Below are positions 43,503 to 50,625 of a stretch of DNA of 64,000 bases, piece after piece; positions within the stretch are counted from its first letter, which is position 1; every line of letters starts with the position of its first letter. The DNA comes from Pseudomonas simiae (GTDB taxonomy: Bacteria; Pseudomonadota; Gammaproteobacteria; Pseudomonadales; Pseudomonadaceae), in contig NZ_FOKB01000002.1 in assembly GCF_900111895.1 (NCBI RefSeq), forward strand, positions 798,707-862,706. The letters are read 5' to 3'. The position numbers and the translations under genes are program-made. Below the pieces are notes generated by a model. That model had not been told where the DNA came from. It saw nothing but the letters and a program-made list of their open reading frames with translations, and did not search any database.

Positions 43503-44717
43503 TCAGCTTCTGAACCCCAGCATTTTCGACACGATACCTGCCATGCTCTTGGTGTCCTTCGGTATCCATCTCCCGTAGTGCTTTCTCACCATTGTCGTAT
43601 CTGCGTGTCCGAGTTGACGGGCTACCCATTCGACCGGGACGTAGCTCGACAGCATCTGGCTGGCAAACGTATGGCGGCACTGGTTGGCGCCTCGGTGACG
43701 AACCTCTGCTTTTTTCAGGTGGGCGGTGAACCAGTTGCTCAACGTTTTGCTGTTCCAAAGTAAACCGCTGGTCGAGCTGCGGAAAAGGAACCTCACCTTC
43801 ATCTTCTTGGACGTGATGTTGTCGCGCTGGATAACGGTGATTTCCTCGGCTACGACATCCCTGGCGGCGGCAACTATCTCCCGCATCAGTTCTAGTGCCG
43901 GGTCTATAAGCTCGATGACTCGGACCCTGGAACGCTCTTTGGGGACTTTGAACTCGCCCACGACCAATGCGCGGCGTACATGCACCAGGCCGGCATCAAG
44001 GTCTACATCTTCAACGGCAAGCCCAATGAGCTCTGAAAGGGACATCCCGGCCCAGCAGTTGAACTCAATCATCCTGGCATCAGGCCGGCGGTCCGGGTCC
44101 GTCTTGCCGATCGATTCGATCTCGGTGCGACTGAAGGGGTCGGCATGCTCCAGGTCCACGTCCGATCCGACGTTGCAGATCCTGTCGAGTGGGTTCGCCT
44201 TCAGGATCCCGTCGCCGAAGGCGTCCGCCCACACCCCACGAACGACGGTGAAAATGTCGTTTACTGTCTTCGGGGCGAGGCCCTGCTTTAGCAGTTGTGC
44301 TTGAAACAGCTCAATATCGCTCTTGCTGATGTCGACAAGTCGGCGCTTGCCGAACTTCTTTTCTACGTGCACAGCCTTGCTCACATAGTTGATGACAGTG
44401 CTCGACGCTTTAAGCGCGCGCTGAACCTCCAGCCACCGCTCAATCCCTTCCTTTACAGTGCGCTTGAGTGAAGGGCCGCCGGTTCCCGTGAACATGGCAG
44501 CCCTGGGCGAGTTGGGAAAATGGGCTGAATAGTCGAAGCGACCCTCTTTGATTTCCGCGAGAATGGAACGGCGTTTGTTGTCGGCATAGGCGATTGCGGC
44601 CTTGTTTACTTTCAAGACTCCTTCCAGGGGTTCCCGGCACCGTTGGCCGTTAAAGATGAACCAGATGCGTAGCTGCTTTCCATTCATCTCAACGCCGGTC
44701 GGCATCTTGGCGCTCAT
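43503..44717 (-). CDS. int: Tyrosine-recombinase phage integrase
   Basis: A 404-aa integrase. The N-terminal arm-binding part is about 1-75, a SAM-like core-binding domain about 90-175, and the catalytic domain about 195-400. The C-terminal catalytic blocks are CRHTFASQML, LGHADTTMVRKHYGRW (nucleophile Tyr). Two canonical residues look changed: the first Arg block reads WAGMSLSELIGL instead of TGxRxSEL, and the HxxR box reads NQCR. Related Pseudomonas and enterobacterial phage integrases with similar substitutions exist, so it is probably active. The ATG at 44717 overlaps the excisionase stop. It inserts the phage at the tRNA-Ser gene. Confidence 0.95.
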   Translation of the reverse strand: MSAKMPTGVEMNGKQLRIWFIFNGQRCREPLEGVLKVNKAAIAYADNKRRSILAEIKEGRFDYSAHFPNSPRAAMFTGTGGPSLKRTVKEGIERWLEVQRALKASSTVINYVSKAVHVEKKFGKRRLVDISKSDIELFQAQLLKQGLAPKTVNDIFTVVRGVWADAFGDGILKANPLDRICNVGSDVDLEHADPFSRTEIESIGKTDPDRRPDARMIEFNCWAGMSLSELIGLAVEDVDLDAGLVHVRRALVVGEFKVPKERSRVRVIELIDPALELMREIVAAARDVVAEEITVIQRDNITSKKMKVRFLFRSSTSGLLWNSKTLSNWFTAHLKKAEVRHRGANQCRHTFASQMLSSYVPVEWVARQLGHADTTMVRKHYGRWIPKDTKSMAGIVSKMLGFRS

Positions 44718-44929
44718 GGTTTTCCTTCCATCCAACGTTCAATGGCCGCGCGGTTGTAGACGATCACGTTGGCTGGGTCGTAACGCCAATGCTTGCCCTC
44801 AAGCCACAGACCTCGGGTGCGATATTTGCGAACCGCTTCCGTGCTTAGGCCGAAGACTGGATACAGCAGATCCTGGCGAAACCAAGCGCCTGGTGTTATG
44901 TGGAAGTCGAGTTTCTCTGCTGCGCTCAT
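44714..44929 (-). CDS. xis: Excisionase-like DNA-binding protein
   Basis: A 71-aa winged-helix protein (FGLSTEAVRKYRTRGLWLEGKHW, then NRAAIERWME), typical of small excisionase proteins encoded next to integrases. It directs integrase toward excision. It overlaps integrase by 4 bases (ATGA) and the upstream 57-aa gene by 4 bases. The ATG at 44929 is the coupled start; a longer frame to 45022 runs through the upstream gene. Confidence 0.87.
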   Translation of the reverse strand: MSAAEKLDFHITPGAWFRQDLLYPVFGLSTEAVRKYRTRGLWLEGKHWRYDPANVIVYNRAAIERWMEGKP

Positions 44930-45099
44930 TGTGGTTTCTCCCCTGCGCGTCGGCCGATACCTTCGGCCTGGAGCTGCTTTCTGCATTTTTGATGGTTGCC
45001 GTGTGCTCGTGACTTGTTGCACTTGTCACAGATGGTGTTCAGGTCGAGCGGCGGCATCTGTCCCCGGCGGATTCGTACTGTTCGGCGAAGGGCTGTCAT
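44926..45099 (-). CDS. Small CxxC protein, 57 aa
   Basis: I found this by reading the gap between excisionase and the next gene. ATG at 45099 with AGGAGG before it encodes MTALRRTVRIRRGQMPPLDL and on to a TGA at 44926. The product is basic with a CDKC motif and a further Cys (HQKCRKQ), suggesting a small zinc-binding phage protein. It overlaps both neighbours by 4 bases (ATGA), which strongly supports translation. Function unknown. Confidence 0.75.
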   Translation of the reverse strand: MTALRRTVRIRRGQMPPLDLNTICDKCNKSRAHGNHQKCRKQLQAEGIGRRAGEKPQ

Positions 45100-45317
45100 G
45101 CGGCCTCCTTTACAAAGTCGGCCAGCAACAATGCGTTTTTTGCATCCTTGTGCAGCTTGCGCAGGGCGTCATTGCCGATAAGCACGGCTAGTTGTCGATC
45201 GAACTCTTTGCGAAAGCGCATCAACTCCAGCAATTCGGTGGTCGCCTTGGCGCACTGGCGCTGAAGCTCACCGGCTGCCTCGGGTGTTAAACGCAACAAT
45301 GGGATAAGACGATTCAT
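45096..45317 (-). CDS. Small helical phage protein, 73 aa
   Basis: A 73-aa, largely helical, charged protein with no recognised domain (MNRLIPLLRLTPEAAGELQRQ start). It is ATGA-coupled to the 57-aa gene downstream and overlaps the 139-aa gene upstream. Probably a nonessential early gene of the leftward operon. Confidence 0.7.
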   Translation of the reverse strand: MNRLIPLLRLTPEAAGELQRQCAKATTELLELMRFRKEFDRQLAVLIGNDALRKLHKDAKNALLLADFVKEAA

Positions 45318-45733
45318 GCTGCGTCCTCTTGTGCTACTTGCTGCAGAAGGACGGCCATGTCGAGCGCTTGATCGCGGAGGGCGCGTGAGTCACGTTCAAG
45401 TTTTTTGCCTGTACGGAATGCGCTGAAAGTTTCTGCCGCAATTCTCAGTTGTTCGGCGATGGTCAGCAGAGTCTGGCGTTCTGGTTCCCCTAGTTTTGAG
45501 GCGGCCAATGCGCGCTCATAGTGGGAGTAGAGTTGCTTGTGGCGGTCCTGTGCCTGATCAAGCGATCGTTTAAGGTCCTGGATCGTCCCTGAGCTATCTG
45601 ATTGCTGAATAGCCTTGCCTTCGTCGATGCCTTCGATGCGACCATCAATCAGGCCCCCTCGATAGCCGGCCCAATAGAGGATCGCGGCTGCGAAAATGAT
45701 GCTAATCAATGCGCAGATTTGAATTGCAGTCAT
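45314..45733 (-). CDS. Membrane-anchored coiled-coil phage protein
   Basis: A 139-aa protein with one N-terminal TM helix (about 4-24, ICALISIIFAAAILYWAGY) followed by a long charged helix (about 45-135) that reads as a coiled coil. The topology resembles phage proteins that interfere with host envelope functions or superinfection, but no family is recognised. It overlaps the 73-aa gene by 4 bases. The ATG is preceded by AGGAG. Confidence 0.72.
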   Translation of the reverse strand: MTAIQICALISIIFAAAILYWAGYRGGLIDGRIEGIDEGKAIQQSDSSGTIQDLKRSLDQAQDRHKQLYSHYERALAASKLGEPERQTLLTIAEQLRIAAETFSAFRTGKKLERDSRALRDQALDMAVLLQQVAQEDAA

Positions 45734-45784
45734 GTGGTGTGCTCCTGGTGGTGTGTTGGCTTGTGGTGGCAGCCAATTGGTGTG

Positions 45785-46027
45785 TTATTCGTTGTCTGGA
45801 TCGGGTGGATCTGCCAAGCCACACATCAGCTTGGCCTGGTGGGGCATGTAGCCCTCCTCTCGTAGGGCGTCGTAGCGCTGATAATCGGGGGCAAAGTAGC
45901 TGCACCCATCACACAGTCGGCTGGCCTTTTCTTCGACAGACAACGGCGTATCGCAGTGTCTGCATTTATCGAGCAGCGAAATGTCACACCTCGTCGCCGG
46001 CGGATTCTGGTCGCGGCATATCTTCAT
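45785..46027 (-). CDS. Small zinc-finger-like phage protein, 80 aa
   Basis: An 80-aa protein with Cys pairs CRHC and CDGC separated by 14 residues, which suggest one zinc site, and a Cys near each end. No DNA-binding family is clear. The only ATG start (46027) overlaps the end of the PrtN-like gene by 44 bases, which is long, so the start is uncertain. Confidence 0.65.
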   Translation of the reverse strand: MKICRDQNPPATRCDISLLDKCRHCDTPLSVEEKASRLCDGCSYFAPDYQRYDALREEGYMPHQAKLMCGLADPPDPDNE

Positions 46028-46307
46028 CCGCCCTATAGGCGCGAATGTCGATTAGCGAGGCCACATGCTTGATGTGGGCGTACTTCGGTGCCTTGCGGCT
46101 GTTGACCAGTGTTGTCACGGGCAGTTGAATTCGGCCTGTGGTAATTGCGTCGGCAAAAGATCCTTCGTTGAGGTTCCGGAAGTACCGTTCGCGCAACTTT
46201 TCCACCGGGATCAGAACGTCACCAAAGGTCCGGTACAGCAGTTCGACTGTCACCGGATCGGGTGCGGGCAGCAGTCTTAGTGGCTGTTGGTCAGCGTGTG
46301 CAGTCAT
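45984..46307 (-). CDS. PrtN-like (pyocin activator) regulator
   Basis: A 107-aa protein matching the PrtN family: VELLYRTFGDVLIPVEKLRERYFRNL, then GRIQLPVTTLVNSRKAPKYAHIKHVASLIDIR. PrtN activates R/F-pyocin genes in P. aeruginosa, and phage members are probable DNA-binding transcription factors. Its presence in the leftward early operon suggests it controls another phage promoter. ATG at 46307 is chosen, with a GGAAGAA ribosome site; an extended frame to 46340 is less likely. Confidence 0.78.
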   Translation of the reverse strand: MTAHADQQPLRLLPAPDPVTVELLYRTFGDVLIPVEKLRERYFRNLNEGSFADAITTGRIQLPVTTLVNSRKAPKYAHIKHVASLIDIRAYRADEDMPRPESAGDEV

Positions 46308-46461
46308 TGGGTTTCTTCCGTTGAGGATGATTCCAGGCATTCAGGCAATGGCGTTTAGTCAGCTCCCGCAGATGCTCCGGCACTTCGAGGAGCGCGGCGT
46401 TGCGCTCCTCGCGTGTGCGCATGGCGACTATCTGGCGGGCGTACTCCCTAGGCCACGTCAC
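46291..46461 (-). CDS. Small phage protein, 56 aa, overlapping two genes
   Basis: An open frame in the gap between the KilAC-like and PrtN-like genes. It starts at GTG (46461) with TWPREYARQIVAMRTREERN and ends at a TGA at 46291. It overlaps the KilAC-like gene by 14 bases and the PrtN-like gene by 17 bases, the tight packing expected in this operon. No strong ribosome site precedes the GTG. Helical and basic; function unknown. Confidence 0.5.
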   Translation of the reverse strand: MTWPREYARQIVAMRTREERNAALLEVPEHLRELTKRHCLNAWNHPQRKKPNDCTR

Positions 46462-46732
46462 GGTTGTCTGCCGGGATGGCTGGCAGTTCGAGCCCTAGTT
46501 GCTCGGCCAGCCAGCGGATACCGGCTTGGCGGACCTTGGTCGACTGGCTGTACTGCATGCCAGCGGTCTCGTGGTACCAGTTGCTGTCCTTGACCCGCAG
46601 GTACTCGCGGTCCCGCACAGGGAAGGCAGGTAGGTTGCGGTCGTTGAACAGGCCCTTTTCACGCATGAGAGCGATCAGCTTTGGGCGGGTGAGGCCGAAG
46701 TACTTGGCGGCTTTTGCCAGGCTACGTTCCAT
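46448..46732 (-). CDS. KilAC-domain antirepressor-like protein
   Basis: A 94-aa protein resembling the C-terminal KilAC/ANT domain of phage antirepressors (AKAAKYFGLTRPKLIALMREKGLFNDRNLPAF, then a Tyr-rich segment and a helix WLAEQLGLELP). The N-terminal BRO or Rha domain is absent, so it is either a stand-alone module or a decayed antirepressor. It may act with the repressor at 48581. It lies in the leftward operon, 9 bases from the 193-aa gene. Confidence 0.72.
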   Translation of the reverse strand: MERSLAKAAKYFGLTRPKLIALMREKGLFNDRNLPAFPVRDREYLRVKDSNWYHETAGMQYSQSTKVRQAGIRWLAEQLGLELPAIPADNRDVA

Positions 46733-46741
46733 CTCGGCCTC

Positions 46742-47323
46742 CTAGGCTGCATGCGCGGCGGGTGTCGCCACAGCAGCCAGATGGGTGATGGACTCGGCCA
46801 CCATGGAGTAGATCTCCACGTCGCTGCCGTACACCGTAAAACACTTGGTGCGCGGCTTTCTGACGCCGATGCTCATGATGGTGGTGATGCCGGCGCGGGT
46901 TTTGCTGCGGTGGATTGCCAAGTTGATCGGTTGCTCGAAGCCCATATCGAGACTGAGAGCGCCGCCGGTTTGCACTAGGTCGAATACCTGCTGCTTGTGT
47001 TCGGTCTCGAACGCGCCGTAGCGGCGGTCTGCGTGCTGCAGAGAGGATGGATCGGTTGGGTTGGTTGGCCCGTTCACGATCTCCTCAATGAAGTCCGCAA
47101 GCTTGAGGTGCATCTTCTTGGTGTTGGCCAGGGTCAGCGTGTGGCGTTCGCTGCCCAGCTCAACGGTGAAGTGCGTGTCGACTTTGCGGCGCTCGACGTT
47201 CAGGCGGAAGGCCAGGGCCTCACGCTGCGTTTCGGCGCGTAAGTGGTGGTTGAAGGTTTGGGTCAGGTTCACCTGGGCCTTGAGCAAGGCCAGGGTACGG
47301 TTGTCGAGTTTGTACTTACTCAT
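46742..47323 (-). CDS. Conserved phage early protein, 193 aa
   Basis: A 193-aa soluble protein without a recognised domain. The N-terminal 80 residues are helical and charged; the second half is mixed. Codon use matches the neighbouring phage genes and the gene is ATGA-coupled to the 58-aa gene upstream. Recombination or nuclease-inhibiting roles are common for genes in this position, but nothing in the sequence shows one. Confidence 0.72.
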   Translation of the reverse strand: MSKYKLDNRTLALLKAQVNLTQTFNHHLRAETQREALAFRLNVERRKVDTHFTVELGSERHTLTLANTKKMHLKLADFIEEIVNGPTNPTDPSSLQHADRRYGAFETEHKQQVFDLVQTGGALSLDMGFEQPINLAIHRSKTRAGITTIMSIGVRKPRTKCFTVYGSDVEIYSMVAESITHLAAVATPAAHAA

Positions 47324-47496
47324 GCCGCGTGCCCTCCGTCGTTTGGATCGAATGGGGCGGGCGTGAAGCGCTGTTGCGGTTTGGGTTTGGACGCGATGAA
47401 GGCGCAGCCGCAGTCTTGTGCCAAGCGGCGGATTTCGAAGATGCGGGCGGGGTTAGCAGCGGCCGGGTGGACGTGCAGGGTGGCTGTGGTGTGCAT
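47320..47496 (-). CDS. Small phage early protein, 58 aa
   Basis: A 58-aa protein starting at ATG 47496 (MHTTATLHVHPAAANPARIF). It contains a short CGC motif and a Pro/Lys-rich segment. It is the first gene of the leftward operon, 40 bases after the left operator pair, and overlaps the 193-aa gene by 4 bases. A longer frame to 47532 is possible. Confidence 0.68.
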   Translation of the reverse strand: MHTTATLHVHPAAANPARIFEIRRLAQDCGCAFIASKPKPQQRFTPAPFDPNDGGHAA

Positions 47497-47535
47497 GGTG
47501 TTGCCTCGCTCTGTGGTGGAAGAGTGAGGCAATGA

Positions 47536-47582
47536 TAACCTTCGGGGTTAACTCGTCAAGCTTAAATTAACCTATTAGGTTA
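47536..47582. promoter_or_regulatory. Left operator pair (OL-like), TAACC-N5-GGTTA
   Basis: Two perfect 15-bp palindromes: TAACCTTCGGGGTTA (47536-47550) and TAACCTATTAGGTTA (47568-47582), centres 32 bp apart. The same word occurs at the right operator. They precede the leftward early operon, as OL does in lambda. Confidence 0.85.
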
Positions 47583-47589
47583 TTTTGTG

Positions 47590-48549
47590 TCACTTCCATG
47601 TCCAATCTGCGGGCATAAGGCCGGAAGCCAGTTGGTCGACAGTGGCGATGTAGATTCTACAAGTAAGGTCAAGAGGTCTCGCGAGATTATGGAGAGCGGT
47701 TTTAATATTATGTTGATTTGATTCGCTTGTGGGTTCATTTAAGATCACAACAAGGTGCAGTACAACTTTACGGCTTGAAACGCTGTAAATGTTTTGAGCT
47801 GCTAAGCTAGCTTTTGTGAGTGTCGGTCCAAAGCGGCTAGGTGCAAAACGCTGTTTGTCAAAGTATTTGACTTCAGCAATATGGATGGTGTCGCCTTGAT
47901 CGGCAATGGCATCAAATATCAATGGTTTTTCAAGAGAAGGAATGTCGAATTTAACCTTCGCAGAGAATTGTATGTTCGTGGAGAGCCTAAGCTTTTCTAT
48001 TGAGCGTTTTTCTATGTATTCAAGTTTCGCAATTGATTCAATGTTGCTTCGTTTCTTGAAGCCTTCAAAATCAAATTTTGTTTCTGTGAGTGGATGATCA
48101 GAATCGGTACTGTTTTCTTCTTGCGAATTGGCTGACTCCATCGTCTCGGCCTGATCTGCGACGACTGGAATTGGCGGATCTTCAGGGATTGGTGCAGGTT
48201 GCTCTACTACTGGGCTTTCTTCTAAAGGCTGAAGGGTAGCATCAGCTTCTTGGACCTCAGCGTTTAGCTTTTCGTCACGCTCGTTTGGGGTAACTATCCC
48301 GAAAAGATTTAAGAAATGGTTTTGGTTCTTGTAATCTGACGGTGCATATAATGTTTTGTGATTGAAGTTTAGGGTTAAGAAAAAAGCACCAACGAGTAAT
48401 ACAGGGAAGGTCATTAAGAACCATATGTAAGTTGCTTGGTTCTCAGGTGCGATAAACGGTAGTACAGCAGTTCCACTGATTTCGGCTATTGCTGCAAATC
48501 GTGAAATTACAGTTAATGGGTTTTTAATGTGTCCTATATGTTCTGACAT
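47590..48549 (-). CDS. Two-TM protein with PD-(D/E)XK-like C-terminal domain
   Basis: A 319-aa protein that is clearly A+T richer than its neighbours. TM helices are about 17-33 and 42-62. A low-complexity acidic and Pro-rich linker (about 95-155) follows, then a C-terminal domain (about 165-319). That domain contains a restriction-endonuclease-like motif: Asp213 in LIFDAIADQ and the strand HIAEVKY with Glu226 and Lys228, the D-x(12)-E-x-K pattern. The lysine-rich helix before it could bind nucleic acid. It sits between the repressor and the left operators, the usual site for lysogeny-expressed cargo. A membrane-linked nuclease that blocks incoming phage DNA is a reasonable hypothesis; no family is recognised. 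Confidence 0.72.
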   Translation of the reverse strand: MSEHIGHIKNPLTVISRFAAIAEISGTAVLPFIAPENQATYIWFLMTFPVLLVGAFFLTLNFNHKTLYAPSDYKNQNHFLNLFGIVTPNERDEKLNAEVQEADATLQPLEESPVVEQPAPIPEDPPIPVVADQAETMESANSQEENSTDSDHPLTETKFDFEGFKKRSNIESIAKLEYIEKRSIEKLRLSTNIQFSAKVKFDIPSLEKPLIFDAIADQGDTIHIAEVKYFDKQRFAPSRFGPTLTKASLAAQNIYSVSSRKVVLHLVVILNEPTSESNQHNIKTALHNLARPLDLTCRIYIATVDQLASGLMPADWTWK

Positions 48550-48580
48550 TATCTATCCGTGATTTAATTGGTTTTTAGTT

Positions 48581-49228
48581 TTAAAGGTCAGAAATTTTCC
48601 AGCGGGCTCTCCCGCAGATAGTCCATTCTTCAGTCATTTTGATAATACGATCTGGCCAGTCGGGATTGATTGCGAATAGGTACTGCTCGTCGCCTTCTTG
48701 CTTTAACTGCTTCAATGTCGCTGCTTGATCCCTTGTCCTTTTGGCGGCGACGAAATGCCCTGGATGTGCTTCGAGTGAAGGATCTATAACAATTTTATCC
48801 CCTTCAGTGAATTTGGGTTCCATGCTGATTCCTTCGACGCGCAGGATAAAGGCACGTGGGCCCACCGGACCTGGTGCGTCAATCCACTCTTCTGCGTCTC
48901 TCGGGTCAAAGCTACCGTTTGTCTCGCACCAAACGCCAGCAGCAATTGATCCAATCACAGGCAGTTTTCTGCCGGTGTGGCTAAGGATGGTGGCATTGTT
49001 GAATTCACCAACCCCATAGGGCATATCTAAATATCCATTGTGCAAATCAAGAGCTTTTTCAATTTGTCGTGCGATAAGGTCGCCTATACCTTTGGTTGGA
49101 TTTTTTCCCCCAAAAGCGCTGACTTGTGCCGGGGCCTTACCAAGGCGTTCGGCAATGTCGGTCAGGCGAAGCTTTTTCTCGGCCAGGACCCTGCGGAAAT
49201 TCTGTAGGCGAGTATCTGAAATTTTCAT
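48581..49228 (-). CDS. CI/LexA-type phage repressor (S24 peptidase)
   Basis: A 215-aa repressor. The N-terminal HTH is about 7-60 (LRLTDIAERLGKAPAQVSAF). The C-terminal S24 domain has a likely cleavage bond in SIAAGVW, catalytic Ser in GISMEPKF and Lys in ATLKQL. RecA-stimulated self-cleavage would induce the prophage after DNA damage. It is read leftward, with the right operator pair directly upstream, so it probably controls itself. Confidence 0.95.
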   Translation of the reverse strand: MKISDTRLQNFRRVLAEKKLRLTDIAERLGKAPAQVSAFGGKNPTKGIGDLIARQIEKALDLHNGYLDMPYGVGEFNNATILSHTGRKLPVIGSIAAGVWCETNGSFDPRDAEEWIDAPGPVGPRAFILRVEGISMEPKFTEGDKIVIDPSLEAHPGHFVAAKRTRDQAATLKQLKQEGDEQYLFAINPDWPDRIIKMTEEWTICGRARWKISDL

Positions 49229-49248
49229 CGGTTGATTTTGTCTGGATT

Positions 49249-49303
49249 AACCCTGTAGGTGAATGTCCTATTTGGTGTTGCAAAAAATAACCTTTAGGGT
49301 TAA
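49249..49303. promoter_or_regulatory. Right operator pair (OR-like), TAACC-N5-GGTTA
   Basis: TAACCCTGTAGGTGA (49249-49263, one mismatch) and TAACCTTTAGGGTTA (49289-49303, perfect), centres 40 bp apart, between the repressor and cro. Together with the left pair they define the operator word for the repressor and Cro. Confidence 0.85.
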
Positions 49304-49328
49304 CTTTGTGGTCAAGGAGGAACACCCT

Positions 49329-49562
49329 ATGAAACTGCGCGACTACATCAACCATTTGGACTCTGACGCGCTTGAGGCGTACGCGGGCCGTTGCAGTATC
49401 GCTTTGAGCTATCTTCGCCTTCACGTCAAATATGCGAGCAAGGATCCCAGTGTTTCGCTGATCAAGTCGCTGGCTCGTGAGAGTGAAGGATTTGTATCAC
49501 TCGCAGAAGTTTTGGAGCATTTCGGTGTTACTGAAACTCCTTCAGCGGGAAAAGCTGCATAG
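49329..49562 (+). CDS. Cro-like regulator
   Basis: A 77-aa small DNA-binding protein (MKLRDYINHLDSDALEAYAGRCSIALSYLRLHVKYASKDPSV ending in EVLEHFG), of the YdaS/Cro size class, first gene of the rightward operon. The ATG at 49329 follows AAGGAGG. It lies 25 bases after the right operator pair and is expected to compete with the repressor. Confidence 0.82.
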   Translation: MKLRDYINHLDSDALEAYAGRCSIALSYLRLHVKYASKDPSVSLIKSLARESEGFVSLAEVLEHFGVTETPSAGKAA

Positions 49563-49886
49563 AAAAAAGGCGACCCAAGGGCCGCCCAGTTCCTCCCGGC
49601 ACACACCACCACAGTGCTGTCGGGTCGCGATAAAGAGTTGCGGGCACACCACATGCAAACCACCTCCCTTTATCGCGATGCCAAGACACGGATGTCTTGG
49701 GTTGCTGCCTTTTCCACCACAGATTAGGCAGCTGTTGCGCCAGAGGTGAGCAACAGATTGTTCGCCTCGGCACGGTGCCGGTTTCGATCCCTAGATCTAG
49801 CCGGCGTTTGGGCCCTTTCAAGCCACGCGGCAAATGTAACACCACTGCATGTCGCGGGGCACTGGCAACTTAGTAGGATTAATGCC
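49563..49886. other. Structured noncoding region between cro and the CII-like gene
   Basis: 324 bases without a credible gene. TCGCGATAAAG (49625-49635) and its exact complement (49668-49678) form an 11-bp inverted repeat 32 bases apart. CCAAGACA-CGGA-TGTCTTGG (49681-49700) is a perfect hairpin with a tetraloop. The region may hold an early terminator, an antitermination site or a small RNA. Confidence 0.55.
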
Positions 49887-50405
49887 ATGAGCCGAGTAGC
49901 TTTAAGCTGTGTTGATCGAGCGCAAAGGGAAGTCCTGACGCTCGAATTAGCCCTGTACCACGCCGCACGGGACTATCCCGGCGGTGCCGCTGCAATCGCC
50001 GCCACCACCGGCCGCAATGCCACCACGTTGCAGCACAAGTTGTCTCCTACCCATCCCTCTCACACCGTCAATGTCCAGGAGTTCGGCGAGATCCTCGAAC
50101 TGACCAAGGACCGTCGCATTCTCGATGCTGTGCACGGTCTTGTCGGTGACACGATCTGGCAGGAGCTGGCCGAGGCGTATACCAACGACATGCCTGAAAC
50201 CCTCACCACGGGGATCGCGCAGTTCTTCCGGCAGGTTGCGGATTTGTCCGAAACCTGGGCCAAGCACATTGGTGACGGCAAGGTCGATGACGGCGAGCTG
50301 GCCGAAATTCGCCAGTTGGTATTTCGAGGTATCCAGGGGTTGTTGGGCATGTACAACCGCGCCCGTTACGTCAACCAGACGACTCGCGGGGTGGAACGTG
50401 GCTGA
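49887..50405 (+). CDS. CII-like phage regulatory protein (CP76 family)
   Basis: A 172-aa protein with an N-terminal part (LALYHAARDYPGGAAAIAATTGRNATTLQHKLSPTH) characteristic of the Phage_CP76 family and a C-terminal helical region. Members resemble CII and regulate lysogeny. The ATG at 49887 gives the family N-terminus; upstream codons to 49746 lie in the noncoding region. Confidence 0.85.
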   Translation: MSRVALSCVDRAQREVLTLELALYHAARDYPGGAAAIAATTGRNATTLQHKLSPTHPSHTVNVQEFGEILELTKDRRILDAVHGLVGDTIWQELAEAYTNDMPETLTTGIAQFFRQVADLSETWAKHIGDGKVDDGELAEIRQLVFRGIQGLLGMYNRARYVNQTTRGVERG

Positions 50406-50625
50406 TATCGCTGACTTTGCAAATGACCTGGTGCAGGAACGGATCGATCAAGCTGTGGCTGCACGCCTGGCGCTGATGTCCAGCACGGCACCGCACTCCC
50501 TGATGTTCTGTGATGAGTGCGACGAACCTATTCCTGAAGCGCGCCGCTTGGCACAGCCCGGTTGCACGCTCTGCATTGGGTGTAAAACCGCTGATGATCT
50601 GAGGGCTTCCCGTTATGCTCGATGA
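50398..50625 (+). CDS. TraR/DksA-type zinc-finger protein
   Basis: A 75-aa protein with a C4 finger (CDEC, 17 residues, CIGC) and a short N-terminal helix, the small TraR form. Such phage proteins bind the RNA polymerase secondary channel and alter promoter use, imitating DksA with ppGpp. It starts with GTG (50398), overlapping the CII-like gene by 8 bases, and overlaps the primase start by 11 bases. Confidence 0.88.
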   Translation: MADIADFANDLVQERIDQAVAARLALMSSTAPHSLMFCDECDEPIPEARRLAQPGCTLCIGCKTADDLRASRYAR

